Of a stretch of 64,000 bases of DNA, positions 18,336-26,379 are shown one piece after another (position 1 is the first letter of the stretch; each line of letters starts with the position of its first letter). This stretch comes from Alphaproteobacteria bacterium US3C007. GTDB lineage: Bacteria > Pseudomonadota > Alphaproteobacteria > Rhodobacterales > Rhodobacteraceae. The position numbers and the translations under genes are program-made. The DNA lies in the NCBI GenBank assembly GCA_034423775.1, contig CP139918.1, positions 3,348,001 through 3,412,000 on the forward strand, read 5' to 3'. The notes beneath the pieces were generated by a model. The model did not search any database and had not been told where the DNA came from. It worked only from the letters and a program-made list of their open reading frames with translations.

Positions 18336-19313
18336 TTATTTACAGTCGTAGCTTACGCCATTCGCTGCATCGATTTGGCGAATAACAGCCCAGTCATTTT
18401 TATGCCGAATACCGACAAAACGGTCGGCTTTCGCAAACTCTTTTTTGTAAACTGGATCTGAATCGAAATCGAAAGTGAAAAATGCTGATTTGATTTTACC
18501 AACCAACTCTGGGTGCAAATTATGCGCATGCCCATATCCCGTTGTTGGAAAAGTTGGTGATTGATAAACCGTTCTGATTTTATCTGCTTCGATAACGCCT
18601 CGACGCACCATACGTTGCAACACAGAGTTCGCAACCGCAGCTATTTCATAATCGCCATTATACACACCCAAGATCGAGTTATCATGCTTACCCGAATATG
18701 TCGGTGTAAAATCCCGATCGGCAATTAAATCAAATTCACCCTTCAAGATCGCGGAAGGTGCTTTGAAGCCCGAGTTGGAGGTTGGCGATGTAAAAGCCAT
18801 TGTGCGACCCTTAATTTCGGATGGCGATTGAATTTCGCTATCCGCATGCACAATAATCTCCATCTCATACCCGTAAGACCCATCGTCTTTCGCGTGCATC
18901 GCGAATGGTACAAAGCCTGCACAGCTGACCGCAATCGGGTTAGAGCCGGTATTGAAGCCGGCGACATGCAAACGACCCGAACGCATGGCCTCTAATTGTG
19001 CCGCGTTTGACTCCACGGGGAAGAATACAACTTTTCTATCCGTATAAGCTTCAAGATGCTCAATAAATGGCGTCCAGATATTGGCATAGACCGCCGGATC
19101 TTCCACCGGCGTATAGGTGAAAATAATGGTTTTAGGATCAACCCAGTCTTTTTCATCTAGGGGCAAATCCGCCACCTGATCCATATTTCTATCACAATAA
19201 GCGGCATCCAAAGTGCCTCTGTGGCAATCTTCCGCCATTGCTTGGCTTACCGCAGCTCCGAAAAGGAACGTTGTTGCCACCGTAAGCGCTGACAGTTTTG
19301 TTTTTATAGTCAT
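18336..19313 (-). CDS. phnD: Phosphonate/phosphite-type substrate-binding protein PhnD
   Basis: A 325-residue periplasmic receptor with a signal peptide ending at SQAMAED and a gggagg ribosome site. Family features are FTYTPVEDPAVYANIWTPFIEHLEAYTDRKVVFFPVESNAAQLEAMRSGRLHVAGF early on and a Ser/Thr-rich segment MAFTSPTSNSGFKAPS in the place where PhnD-like proteins bind the phosphorus oxyanion. It heads the phnDCEE operon. No C-P lyase (phnGHIJKLM), phosphonatase or phosphite dehydrogenase gene is in the window, so the ligand could be a phosphonate, phosphite or hypophosphite. Confidence 0.92.
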   Translation of the reverse strand: MTIKTKLSALTVATTFLFGAAVSQAMAEDCHRGTLDAAYCDRNMDQVADLPLDEKDWVDPKTIIFTYTPVEDPAVYANIWTPFIEHLEAYTDRKVVFFPVESNAAQLEAMRSGRLHVAGFNTGSNPIAVSCAGFVPFAMHAKDDGSYGYEMEIIVHADSEIQSPSEIKGRTMAFTSPTSNSGFKAPSAILKGEFDLIADRDFTPTYSGKHDNSILGVYNGDYEIAAVANSVLQRMVRRGVIEADKIRTVYQSPTFPTTGYGHAHNLHPELVGKIKSAFFTFDFDSDPVYKKEFAKADRFVGIRHKNDWAVIRQIDAANGVSYDCK

Positions 19314-19596
19314 TCAAGCCTCCCGTATTTGTTTAATTGGATCAGCTTATGTCGACAAAAATTCCAAAACAACAATATTTTATCACAAAACTCCATTTTT
19401 TTATTTGAGCCAAAAAATCAACCTTATAACTACAGATGTCCGATGGCTGTGGCGCATGATAGGACCTAAAAAATTTAAAAATGCGCGATCATGAAACCAT
19501 GACGCGGAGCTTCACGACACGCATAAATATTTTAAATTGATAATTTTCATGTAGCTTTGCGTATCTTGATAGATATACATGCGACGTGAATGGTGG

Positions 19597-20397
19597 TCAG
19601 AGCCTGCGCGTAAAACGCGTATTCTTGGCAGGTGGCGTTTCTGGCTTGCCCGCAAAACATTGGGCAAGTTCCATCCAAGTTATCGCGTTAGCGCCGACAA
19701 ACTGCAAATCTGTATCCTTGACGTTGCGCACTTGCGTTACGACTTGCGCGAAGTCCACGGCCTTGCCCTTCACATATTGGGTTTCGCTTGGAGAATTCCA
19801 CGTCCAAACCGCTCCTGATGGCGCAGTCAGGCACACATATGGGGCCTCGTCTGGCACCAGCAACCCCCTGTTTTGAAATGTCCACGCAAACGTTACCGCG
19901 CCTAAATGGCAGATATTGCGAATCCGATCATGCGCTTGACGGGGCCTGCCCAACACATCAAAAACCGCCTGTCCATGCGCCCAAGTTTCCATTTGCCGCG
20001 CCGTTATGCAGGATAGTGCGCTCATTTCTGGCCCAGCCCATTTCACCCTTTGCTTGGGGTCTGCTGAGCGATAGGCCACGCTGACCACCTGCGCCGTGGC
20101 GTGCCATTTTTGAAATAACTCAATCCCGCTTAACGCTCCTAGAAACGGATATTGACATTGCAACAACGTTAAACCTTGACTCAAATTTGCTTGAATTGGA
20201 GCAAAAAAAGCGTCAAAGGCCGCGTCACCTTCCAATGCGGCGAGCGCGGCGAGATCAAACATATGAAGATGTCCGATCACGTCATTGACCGTCCAAGATT
20301 TAAACAAGGTTTTCAATTCGAAAACATCATCCGGCTGACTGCTCAATAAATCGGCAAGCGCCTCAACTTCTTTTATATAATCATCAGCTTGCTGCAT
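19597..20397 (-). CDS. TIGR03084-like protein (maleylpyruvate isomerase/DinB-like fold)
   Basis: A 266-residue cytosolic protein. I chose the start at 20397 (MQQADDYIKEVEALADLL), since the 20 upstream residues look non-coding. The N-terminal half is helical with SWTVNDVIGHLHMFDLAAL, and the middle has SALSCITARQMETWAHGQAVFDVLG, the His-containing motif of mycothiol-dependent isomerase-like families. TIGR03084 members are predicted metal-binding proteins of unknown substrate. The gene is isolated, with no obvious operon partner. Confidence 0.8.
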   Translation of the reverse strand: MQQADDYIKEVEALADLLSSQPDDVFELKTLFKSWTVNDVIGHLHMFDLAALAALEGDAAFDAFFAPIQANLSQGLTLLQCQYPFLGALSGIELFQKWHATAQVVSVAYRSADPKQRVKWAGPEMSALSCITARQMETWAHGQAVFDVLGRPRQAHDRIRNICHLGAVTFAWTFQNRGLLVPDEAPYVCLTAPSGAVWTWNSPSETQYVKGKAVDFAQVVTQVRNVKDTDLQFVGANAITWMELAQCFAGKPETPPAKNTRFTRRL

Positions 20398-20754
20398 ATA
20401 TCGCCCTATGCCAGTTTTTAAACCGCGCCTTGTTTGGCCATTCATTAACGGCAGCAACTACGCGTAATTTCTGCGTATACCCAAAGCCATTTTTACAATT
20501 CTTTCAAGTCCAAAGCCCTGAGCGCACAGCCCCGGCACGGCAAGCAGCCCCAAGCGCGCAGACCAAAACGATCAGATGCCAGCACATGCCCTGTAAATAT
20601 TGATCCGCGATATTTATGCGCAGGCGCGGCCTTTTTAACGCAGAGCGGCGCCAACCGCCTTGCCCCTGACTTTTAGGCAACACCATCCCATCATAAAATA
20701 GGTTCAAACGCGCCCAAAATGATGATCTAGATACAGAAAAGGCAGAAGGTTCAG
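20398..20754. other. Intergenic stretch without a recognisable gene
   Basis: About 350 bp between two divergent genes. A minus-strand ORF at 20504-20707 has no ribosome site and no recognisable features. Promoters for both neighbours are expected here. Confidence 0.45.
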
Positions 20755-21213
20755 ATGGCTTTTACGTATCATACAAACGTTCACTCAGATTGGATCGACT
20801 ATAACGGGCATATGCAAGATGCGTATTACGGTCTGGTGTTTAGCCATGGGGTAGATGCACTACAAGATGAAGTGGGTTTTGATCACGCCTATCGTGACGC
20901 AACAGGCTGCACGATCTATTTGGTCGAAGAACATAAATATTTTTTGAAAGAGGTGAAATACGCGGATGCGCTTGCAGTAAACATCCACCTCATTTCCCAA
21001 ACGGATAAATTGTTTCATCTCTATGCCGAAATGATCTGCGCACAAAAAACCGTGGCGCTGTGTGAATTGATCGAAATGCACGTGCAACAGAAGCCGTGCC
21101 CGCATGGCGTTCCCATCCCGCAGCACATTGCCCACGCGCTGAGCGCCTATCAGATTAAGGATCAAGCCTTATCTGGCCTAAAACACCGCTCGCGCAAGAT
21201 GCGCCTGCGCTGA
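20755..21213 (+). CDS. Hot-dog fold thioesterase
   Basis: A 152-residue protein of the acyl-CoA thioesterase (4HBT) type. The motif SDWIDYNGHMQDAYYGLVFSHG contains the Asp-Tyr-Asn-Gly-His-Met core of the family near the N-terminus, followed by EEHKYFLKEVKYADALAVNIHLISQTDKLFHLYAEM. Related proteins hydrolyse small acyl-CoA esters, including betainyl-CoA in carnitine degradation. The ligand here cannot be fixed since no pathway genes are adjacent. Confidence 0.85.
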   Translation: MAFTYHTNVHSDWIDYNGHMQDAYYGLVFSHGVDALQDEVGFDHAYRDATGCTIYLVEEHKYFLKEVKYADALAVNIHLISQTDKLFHLYAEMICAQKTVALCELIEMHVQQKPCPHGVPIPQHIAHALSAYQIKDQALSGLKHRSRKMRLR

Positions 21214-21404
21214 TGATCATGGGCGCCTTATCTTTGCCAGAACAAACAGATACCGGTCTTGCCTGCAGATTTGATAAGCATATTAACGTAAAAATTCAAT
21301 TTGCAGCCATATTTTAAAAACCCTGTGCGTGTAGTTAAGGCTCGCCTATTGCACAAACTAATCCTACAGATTTAGAGCAGCAGTTTGCTTCATAGGAATG
21401 CACT

Positions 21405-22283
21405 ATGCCCGAGAGAAAAACAGAGAATCTACGAGGGGCCATGTTGATGGTGTTGAGCATGGCGGCTTTCACCACCAATGATCTGTTCGTCAAACTGCTC
21501 GGGGCCCAGCTACCGCTGTCACAAGTTCTAATGCTACGCGGTGCTGTGGCGCTTTTGATGATTGCTGGATTGTGCCAATTCTATCAAGCTTGGACGATAA
21601 GATACGCCCGAAAAGACTGGGGCTTAATCGCTTTGCGCTGCGCCGCAGACGTTTGCGCAACTTATTTTTTCTTAAATGCCCTGATCAATATGCCAATCGC
21701 GAATGCCACCGCTATTTTACAATTGCTGCCCCTCACGGTTGCCCTTGGCGCTGCGCTGTTTTTAAACGAATTGCTGGGGTGGCGGCGCATGATTGCCATC
21801 GGTATCGGGTTTTTGGGTATGCTGATGATTGTCCGCCCTGGCGCTGAGGGGTTTAGTAATTATTCCTACTACGCGTTGATCGCGGTTTTGTTTATCACCT
21901 TACGAGAACTCGTCACCCGCTCTATGAGCGCCCATATTCCCAGCCTCATGATTACCTTTTTTGCTGCGCTCAGCGTGTTTATCTATGCCTCAATATCAAT
22001 GCTTTATATAGAATGGGTGCCGGTAGAAGAGGTGCAGGCATGGTATTTGGTTGCTTGCTCTCTACTCATTTGCGCCGCATATTTTTTTAGCGTTTTAGCG
22101 GCTCGGGTGGGCGAGTTATCCTTTGTCGCACCCTTTCGCTATACGGGCCTCTTATGGGCGCTCTTTTTCGGCTTTTTCATCTATGGCGAATGGCCAACGC
22201 ATTTGGCATTGACGGGCGCTGGCTTAGTGGTTGCTGCCGGTCTCTACACGATGTGGCGAGAGGCTAAAACCAAAAAGAAATGA
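21405..22283 (+). CDS. EamA/DMT family transporter
   Basis: A 292-residue integral membrane protein with about ten hydrophobic helices in two EamA repeats. The first repeat begins AMLMVLSMAAFTTNDLFVKLL and has PIANATAILQLLPLTVALGAALFLNELLGWRRM; the second includes SFVAPFRYTGLLWALFFGFFIYGEWPTHLALTGAGLVV. The family exports or imports metabolites such as amino acids or nucleosides. The cytosolic tail is basic (REAKTKKK). A hairpin follows the stop. Confidence 0.92.
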   Translation: MPERKTENLRGAMLMVLSMAAFTTNDLFVKLLGAQLPLSQVLMLRGAVALLMIAGLCQFYQAWTIRYARKDWGLIALRCAADVCATYFFLNALINMPIANATAILQLLPLTVALGAALFLNELLGWRRMIAIGIGFLGMLMIVRPGAEGFSNYSYYALIAVLFITLRELVTRSMSAHIPSLMITFFAALSVFIYASISMLYIEWVPVEEVQAWYLVACSLLICAAYFFSVLAARVGELSFVAPFRYTGLLWALFFGFFIYGEWPTHLALTGAGLVVAAGLYTMWREAKTKKK

Positions 22284-22287
22284 AGGA

Positions 22288-22309
22288 CGACGCCGTTAAA
22301 ACGGCGTCG
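22288..22309 (+). terminator. Hairpin after the EamA gene
   Basis: An 8-bp GC-rich stem (CGACGCCG/CGGCGTCG) with a 6-nt A/T loop, 4 bp after the stop. No clear T-run follows, so termination strength is uncertain. Confidence 0.6.
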
Positions 22310-22460
22310 AAATTGATCACTTGAATGCCCCTTACAGCCTCTATTTGGCAGCAGGGCTTTTGTCTAAAATAGTTAAGACAGAACAGATGCTCAACGCCGC
22401 CTAAAAACTGTGTTACATTATCAATCGAGACCACAGAAAAAGTGGCAGCTCGACAGCCGC

Positions 22461-23297
22461 TTAAATAACCTTCTTATCGTCAATAATCGTCATCGTGGCC
22501 AAACCGCTTTCGCCAAGATCAACCTTAGCAAAAGGACCACCATGGCACATATGACCCGGATCTTGACTGTCCAAGACATCGGTTTCAGCCAATATCTTTT
22601 CAGCAAATTGCTCTGCATTATCTTTCGGACGAAAGCCGATAAAGGACGCTTTGCTATTATCAACCGCGGCACGGTCATTGTTTGAAACACCGTAAACAAC
22701 GGTAAAACCTGTGACAGGTGTATCGATGCAGCGCTTGGTCAGTTGAATCAGATCATCATAAGATAACCAAGTTCCAAGCGCGCGCGCGCTGGTGACCTGA
22801 GCACAAGATAAAATGCGCATATGCACGCTTTCAAGCCCCCGCTTATCCCAATACATCGAGCCTAGATCTTCTGCGAAACACTTTGCCAAGCCATAAAACG
22901 TATCAGGGCGATGCCGGCTATCAGCATCGAGAGTTTCCGTAATAGGGTGCATTCCGACCGCATGAATAGAGCTGGCATAAACCACCCTTTTTAGCCCGTT
23001 TTGATAGGCTGCCTCCCAAATATTATAAGCCCCGATAAAATTAGGGCCCAATAATTTTTCAAAGGGCCCCTCATCGACGAATGCCCCCATATGGATCACC
23101 ATATCGGCGCCCTGCAGGATACGCATCATATCATCTAAGCTAGCCAAATCCCCTTTTGCATAGGTTTCGCCAGGGTAGAGATTGCCAATATCGTCCACCA
23201 AATCAGTTGATACCAATTCATCGCACATTTTTGACAATGGCTCGCGCAGGTAAGATCCAAGGCGACCTGCAGCCCCCGTTAAAACTAGCTTTTTCAT
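22461..23297 (-). CDS. NAD-dependent epimerase/dehydratase, uronate dehydrogenase-like
   Basis: A 278-residue extended SDR. The dinucleotide motif LTGAAGRLGSYLREPL is at the N-terminus and the active-site Tyr-x-x-x-Lys is in FYGLAKCFAED (about residue 136). KRVVYASSIHAVGMHP and GFRPKDNAEQFAEKIL match uronate dehydrogenase (Udh), which oxidises uronic acids to lactones. It follows the hyuA-hyuB-FAD oxidoreductase operon on the same strand after a 167-bp gap with a small hairpin, and has its own aaggac ribosome site, so membership of that operon is unclear. Confidence 0.78.
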   Translation of the reverse strand: MKKLVLTGAAGRLGSYLREPLSKMCDELVSTDLVDDIGNLYPGETYAKGDLASLDDMMRILQGADMVIHMGAFVDEGPFEKLLGPNFIGAYNIWEAAYQNGLKRVVYASSIHAVGMHPITETLDADSRHRPDTFYGLAKCFAEDLGSMYWDKRGLESVHMRILSCAQVTSARALGTWLSYDDLIQLTKRCIDTPVTGFTVVYGVSNNDRAAVDNSKASFIGFRPKDNAEQFAEKILAETDVLDSQDPGHMCHGGPFAKVDLGESGLATMTIIDDKKVI

Positions 23298-23444
23298 TTA
23301 AGTCGTCCTTTATTTCAATTCAGATTGGTTTTTTGAAACAGTAATCGGCACGCACCGCTTTCACAATCAATTACAGCAAAAGAAGCCAAGGAAACAAACC
23401 TCCCTAAAAATGCAAAATGCAAACTTGGCAGGCAAACCTGGCAC

Positions 23445-23460
23445 CCCGCTTTACAGCGGG
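23445..23460 (-). terminator. Small hairpin after the FAD oxidoreductase gene
   Basis: A 6-bp CCCGCT/AGCGGG stem with a 4-nt loop 4 bp after the stop codon of the oxidoreductase gene. A weak terminator or read-through attenuator before the uronate-dehydrogenase-like gene. Confidence 0.45.
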
Positions 23461-23464
23461 TTTA

Positions 23465-24679
23465 TCAGATTATAGCTTTTTCCAAAATTGGGCGGTTCGC
23501 GGCAAATCGGTCAAACCCAAAAGCAGTCAAATCAAGCGTTTGATAGGCACCATGCACCATAATTTCAGCAATTGCTCGTCCCATCGCCGGAGATTGCTGC
23601 AACCCGTGACCAGAAAACCCATTTATGAAAAAGAAATTTTCCACATCATTATGCGGCCCTATGATCGCATTTTGATCAAAGCAATTATACGCGTAATGCC
23701 CGGCCCATTCTGATTGAATTTTTATCGCCTCAAACTGGGGAATGCGCGCCGCTATTATTGGCCAAATATCGGCCTCCCAAAGCGAATGATCCATCTCAAA
23801 ATCATCATATTCCACCGCTTGATCGTTAAATGAACGTCCACCACATAGATAGGTTCCCCCGCCATTGTCGCGCATATGAACCCCGGAGGGGTCGATTGTC
23901 AGCGGTAGCGGTTTATCCAAAGGTTTTTGCGCGGAAAATATCCAACTATATCTTTTGCGCGGTTCCACGGGAATCTGCGCCCCCGCCATTTTTGCGGTTT
24001 CAATCGCGCGGGGCCCAGATGCATTCAACACTTGCCCGCATGATATCACCTCACCGGTTTTCATCGTTACGCTCTCTACGCGCGTGCCTGCTGCGTTTTT
24101 GCTCATCCCGACCACTTCGTTTTGAACAAATTCAACGCCCCGATCGGCCGCCGATTTGCGCCAGCAATCAAACACCGCAACACCATCCCAATAGCCTTCA
24201 TCGATAAGATTGATCGACCCCAGAACAATATCATCAACGTTGTAAAAGGGATAAGCTGCTTTGATCTGCGTGGGCGTCATAAGCTGCGTTGCCGCACCGC
24301 ACGCAATTTGAACAGCTTGATTTTCGCGCAAAACAGCAGCGCCCGAAAGGTTATTCGCCAAATATAGATAGCCAAAACTGTTGATCTTTAACTTTGGAGC
24401 GCGCGGATTGCCCTTCATATAGCTGGGCAGGTTTTGAATAAAATCTGCACTGAATTGGGAAATACGCACGTTTAGCGGGCTTGAAAATTGCTGACGAATG
24501 CAGGAGTTGCTCTTCATCGTAGACGAAAACTCATAGCTTGTATCTTTTTCGACCACCAAAACCGAACCATTAAAATCGGCATCATCCGACAAGAACCAGG
24601 CCGCGGAAGCGCCCATAATAGCCCCGCCCACGATCACAATATCATAGGTTGCGTTTTCGGGAGGCTGCAGCGCGCTCAT
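23465..24679 (-). CDS. FAD-dependent oxidoreductase (DAO family, sarcosine/glycine oxidase-like)
   Basis: A 404-residue protein with an FAD-binding Rossmann motif near the N-terminus (DIVIVGGAIMGASAAWFL) and VLVVEKDTSYEFSSTMKSNSCIRQQF. The C-terminal FAD-contact region reads NFFFINGFSGHGLQQSPAMGRAIAEI. DAO-family enzymes oxidise C-N bonds of N-methyl amino acids or amines. The gene overlaps the hyuB stop by 4 bp, so it is translationally coupled to the hydantoinase/oxoprolinase genes; the product of those genes, perhaps an N-substituted amino acid, is the likely substrate by inference. Confidence 0.88.
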   Translation of the reverse strand: MSALQPPENATYDIVIVGGAIMGASAAWFLSDDADFNGSVLVVEKDTSYEFSSTMKSNSCIRQQFSSPLNVRISQFSADFIQNLPSYMKGNPRAPKLKINSFGYLYLANNLSGAAVLRENQAVQIACGAATQLMTPTQIKAAYPFYNVDDIVLGSINLIDEGYWDGVAVFDCWRKSAADRGVEFVQNEVVGMSKNAAGTRVESVTMKTGEVISCGQVLNASGPRAIETAKMAGAQIPVEPRKRYSWIFSAQKPLDKPLPLTIDPSGVHMRDNGGGTYLCGGRSFNDQAVEYDDFEMDHSLWEADIWPIIAARIPQFEAIKIQSEWAGHYAYNCFDQNAIIGPHNDVENFFFINGFSGHGLQQSPAMGRAIAEIMVHGAYQTLDLTAFGFDRFAANRPILEKAII

Positions 24680-26379
24680 GGCTCTTTGCCTTCCTGCACC
24701 AAGGCTTTAACAACGGCGATGTCCGCCTTGCTCAACCCGTAAAGCGTTTCTGCGCTTGCCGCTGAAATATAGCCACGCGCAAGATCCCTTTTTACCAAAG
24801 CACTCGGGCGGTCTTTCGGGTCGCCATAGCCACCACCGCCCGGAAATGCCATCAATACGCGCCGGTCATGGGCCACAAATTGCTTGCCTTTTCCCTTCAT
24901 CACAGCACCGTCATCCTGAGCAATGCTGGTTTTTGCACCCGCTGCAGCCCCCCGTCTGCCCAATGCAGGGTGGTTTACCCGGTCCAGCATGGCCTGAAGG
25001 TCAAACTCATACCCATCGCGCGCGCCCACCTCCATATATTGCCCCAAACCACCGCGGTGTTTACCTGCTCCGCCGGAATCGGGTCGCAGCTCTTTACGCC
25101 AAATGATCACCGGACCCGCGTGTTCTGTGGCTTCAACGGGCATCGTCATCACACCAGAGGGAAAGGCCGTGGCATTTAATCCGTCATGATCGGGCCTCGC
25201 GCCCGAGCCACCCGAATTGAACGTCAGAACCTCAAACCGCGCCCTGCCGAATTCAGCGTCTTGATCGCTGCGCGCGCGTAATGACATCTGAAAATTGCAC
25301 AAACACCCTGCCCCTTCAGCTGGCACCACGCCCGGCACAATCTGGTCGAAGGCATTAAACACAGCATCGGGCACAAAATGACCAATAATATGGCGCAAGG
25401 CTACGGGCGCTGGATGCGCGGCATGCACGATCGAGTTTTCAGTTGCCCGCACTTCAAACGGCGCAAGCGATGCTGCATTATTCGGAATCTCGGGCGCAAT
25501 CGCGACTTTCAGCGCATAACAAGCATAGGCTTTTGTATAAACGAGGGGGCAATTGATGCCTTTTTTATCGACCGGCGAGCTCCCCGCAAAATCGGTGACA
25601 ATGCGATCTTCGTGAATGGTAATTTTGGCTTGGATCGTTATCGGCGTATCAAAGCCATCGATCGTTAGGGCCCCCTGCGCCGTTTGACGCGGTAGCGCCG
25701 CAATGGCCTCAAGCGTTGCGCGGCGCGAGTGATCAAGGATAAATTGTGCGATAGCCGTCAGATCCGCAAGATCAAATTCCTGCATCATATCGATCAAGCG
25801 GCGATGCCCAATCTCATTACAGCTTGCCAAAGCATAGATATCACCAATCAACTGATCCGGTTGCCGTACATTTCCACGAATAATACGTATCAACGTTTGA
25901 TCAACAACGCGTCGCTCAGCAAATTTCAGTATCGGCAGATAGAGGCCTTCTTCGTAAACGCTGGAGGCGTCTGCGCCAAAGCCACGCCCACCAATATCAA
26001 CCACATGGGCTGTACAGGCGAAAAAACCCACCAAATTTCCGTTAAAAAAGGAAGGCGATACCATGGTTATATCATGCAGATGGCCCGTGCCCTCCCATGG
26101 GTCATTGGTGATGTAAATATCGCCTTCAAAAATATTATCCGGCCCGATACGCCGTATAAAATGCGCCACAGCATCTGCCATTGCATTGACATGCCCCGGC
26201 GTGCCCGTCACCGCTTGGGCAAGCATACGCCCTTGCTGATCATAGACCCCGGCCGACAAATCCCCCGCTTCGCGCACAGAGGTTGAAAAAGCGGTGCGTA
26301 TAAGCGCTTGCGCTTGCTCTTCAACGACCGAAATCAAACGGTTCCACATAATTTGATAGGCCACATCAGAATTAAGCAT
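24676..26379 (-). CDS. hyuB: Hydantoinase B / 5-oxoprolinase beta-type subunit
   Basis: A 567-residue subunit. Typical HyuB segments are MWNRLISVVEEQAQALIRTAFSTSVREAGDLSAGVYDQQGRM and later DGLNATAFPSGVMTMPVEATE, SGGAGKHRGGLGQYMEVGA and GGGGYGDPKDRP at the C-terminus. The protein forms a heteromer with HyuA for ATP-dependent opening of a hydantoin, N-methylhydantoin or 5-oxoproline-like ring. The start overlaps the hyuA stop by 8 bp and has an aaggag ribosome site. Confidence 0.94.
   Translation of the reverse strand: MLNSDVAYQIMWNRLISVVEEQAQALIRTAFSTSVREAGDLSAGVYDQQGRMLAQAVTGTPGHVNAMADAVAHFIRRIGPDNIFEGDIYITNDPWEGTGHLHDITMVSPSFFNGNLVGFFACTAHVVDIGGRGFGADASSVYEEGLYLPILKFAERRVVDQTLIRIIRGNVRQPDQLIGDIYALASCNEIGHRRLIDMMQEFDLADLTAIAQFILDHSRRATLEAIAALPRQTAQGALTIDGFDTPITIQAKITIHEDRIVTDFAGSSPVDKKGINCPLVYTKAYACYALKVAIAPEIPNNAASLAPFEVRATENSIVHAAHPAPVALRHIIGHFVPDAVFNAFDQIVPGVVPAEGAGCLCNFQMSLRARSDQDAEFGRARFEVLTFNSGGSGARPDHDGLNATAFPSGVMTMPVEATEHAGPVIIWRKELRPDSGGAGKHRGGLGQYMEVGARDGYEFDLQAMLDRVNHPALGRRGAAAGAKTSIAQDDGAVMKGKGKQFVAHDRRVLMAFPGGGGYGDPKDRPSALVKRDLARGYISAASAETLYGLSKADIAVVKALVQEGKEP

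Noticed and set aside
19489..19502. TCATGAAACCATGA dyad upstream of phnD as a Pho box
   Set aside because: The spacing and halves do not match the 7-bp direct repeats with 4-bp spacer of a Pho box.
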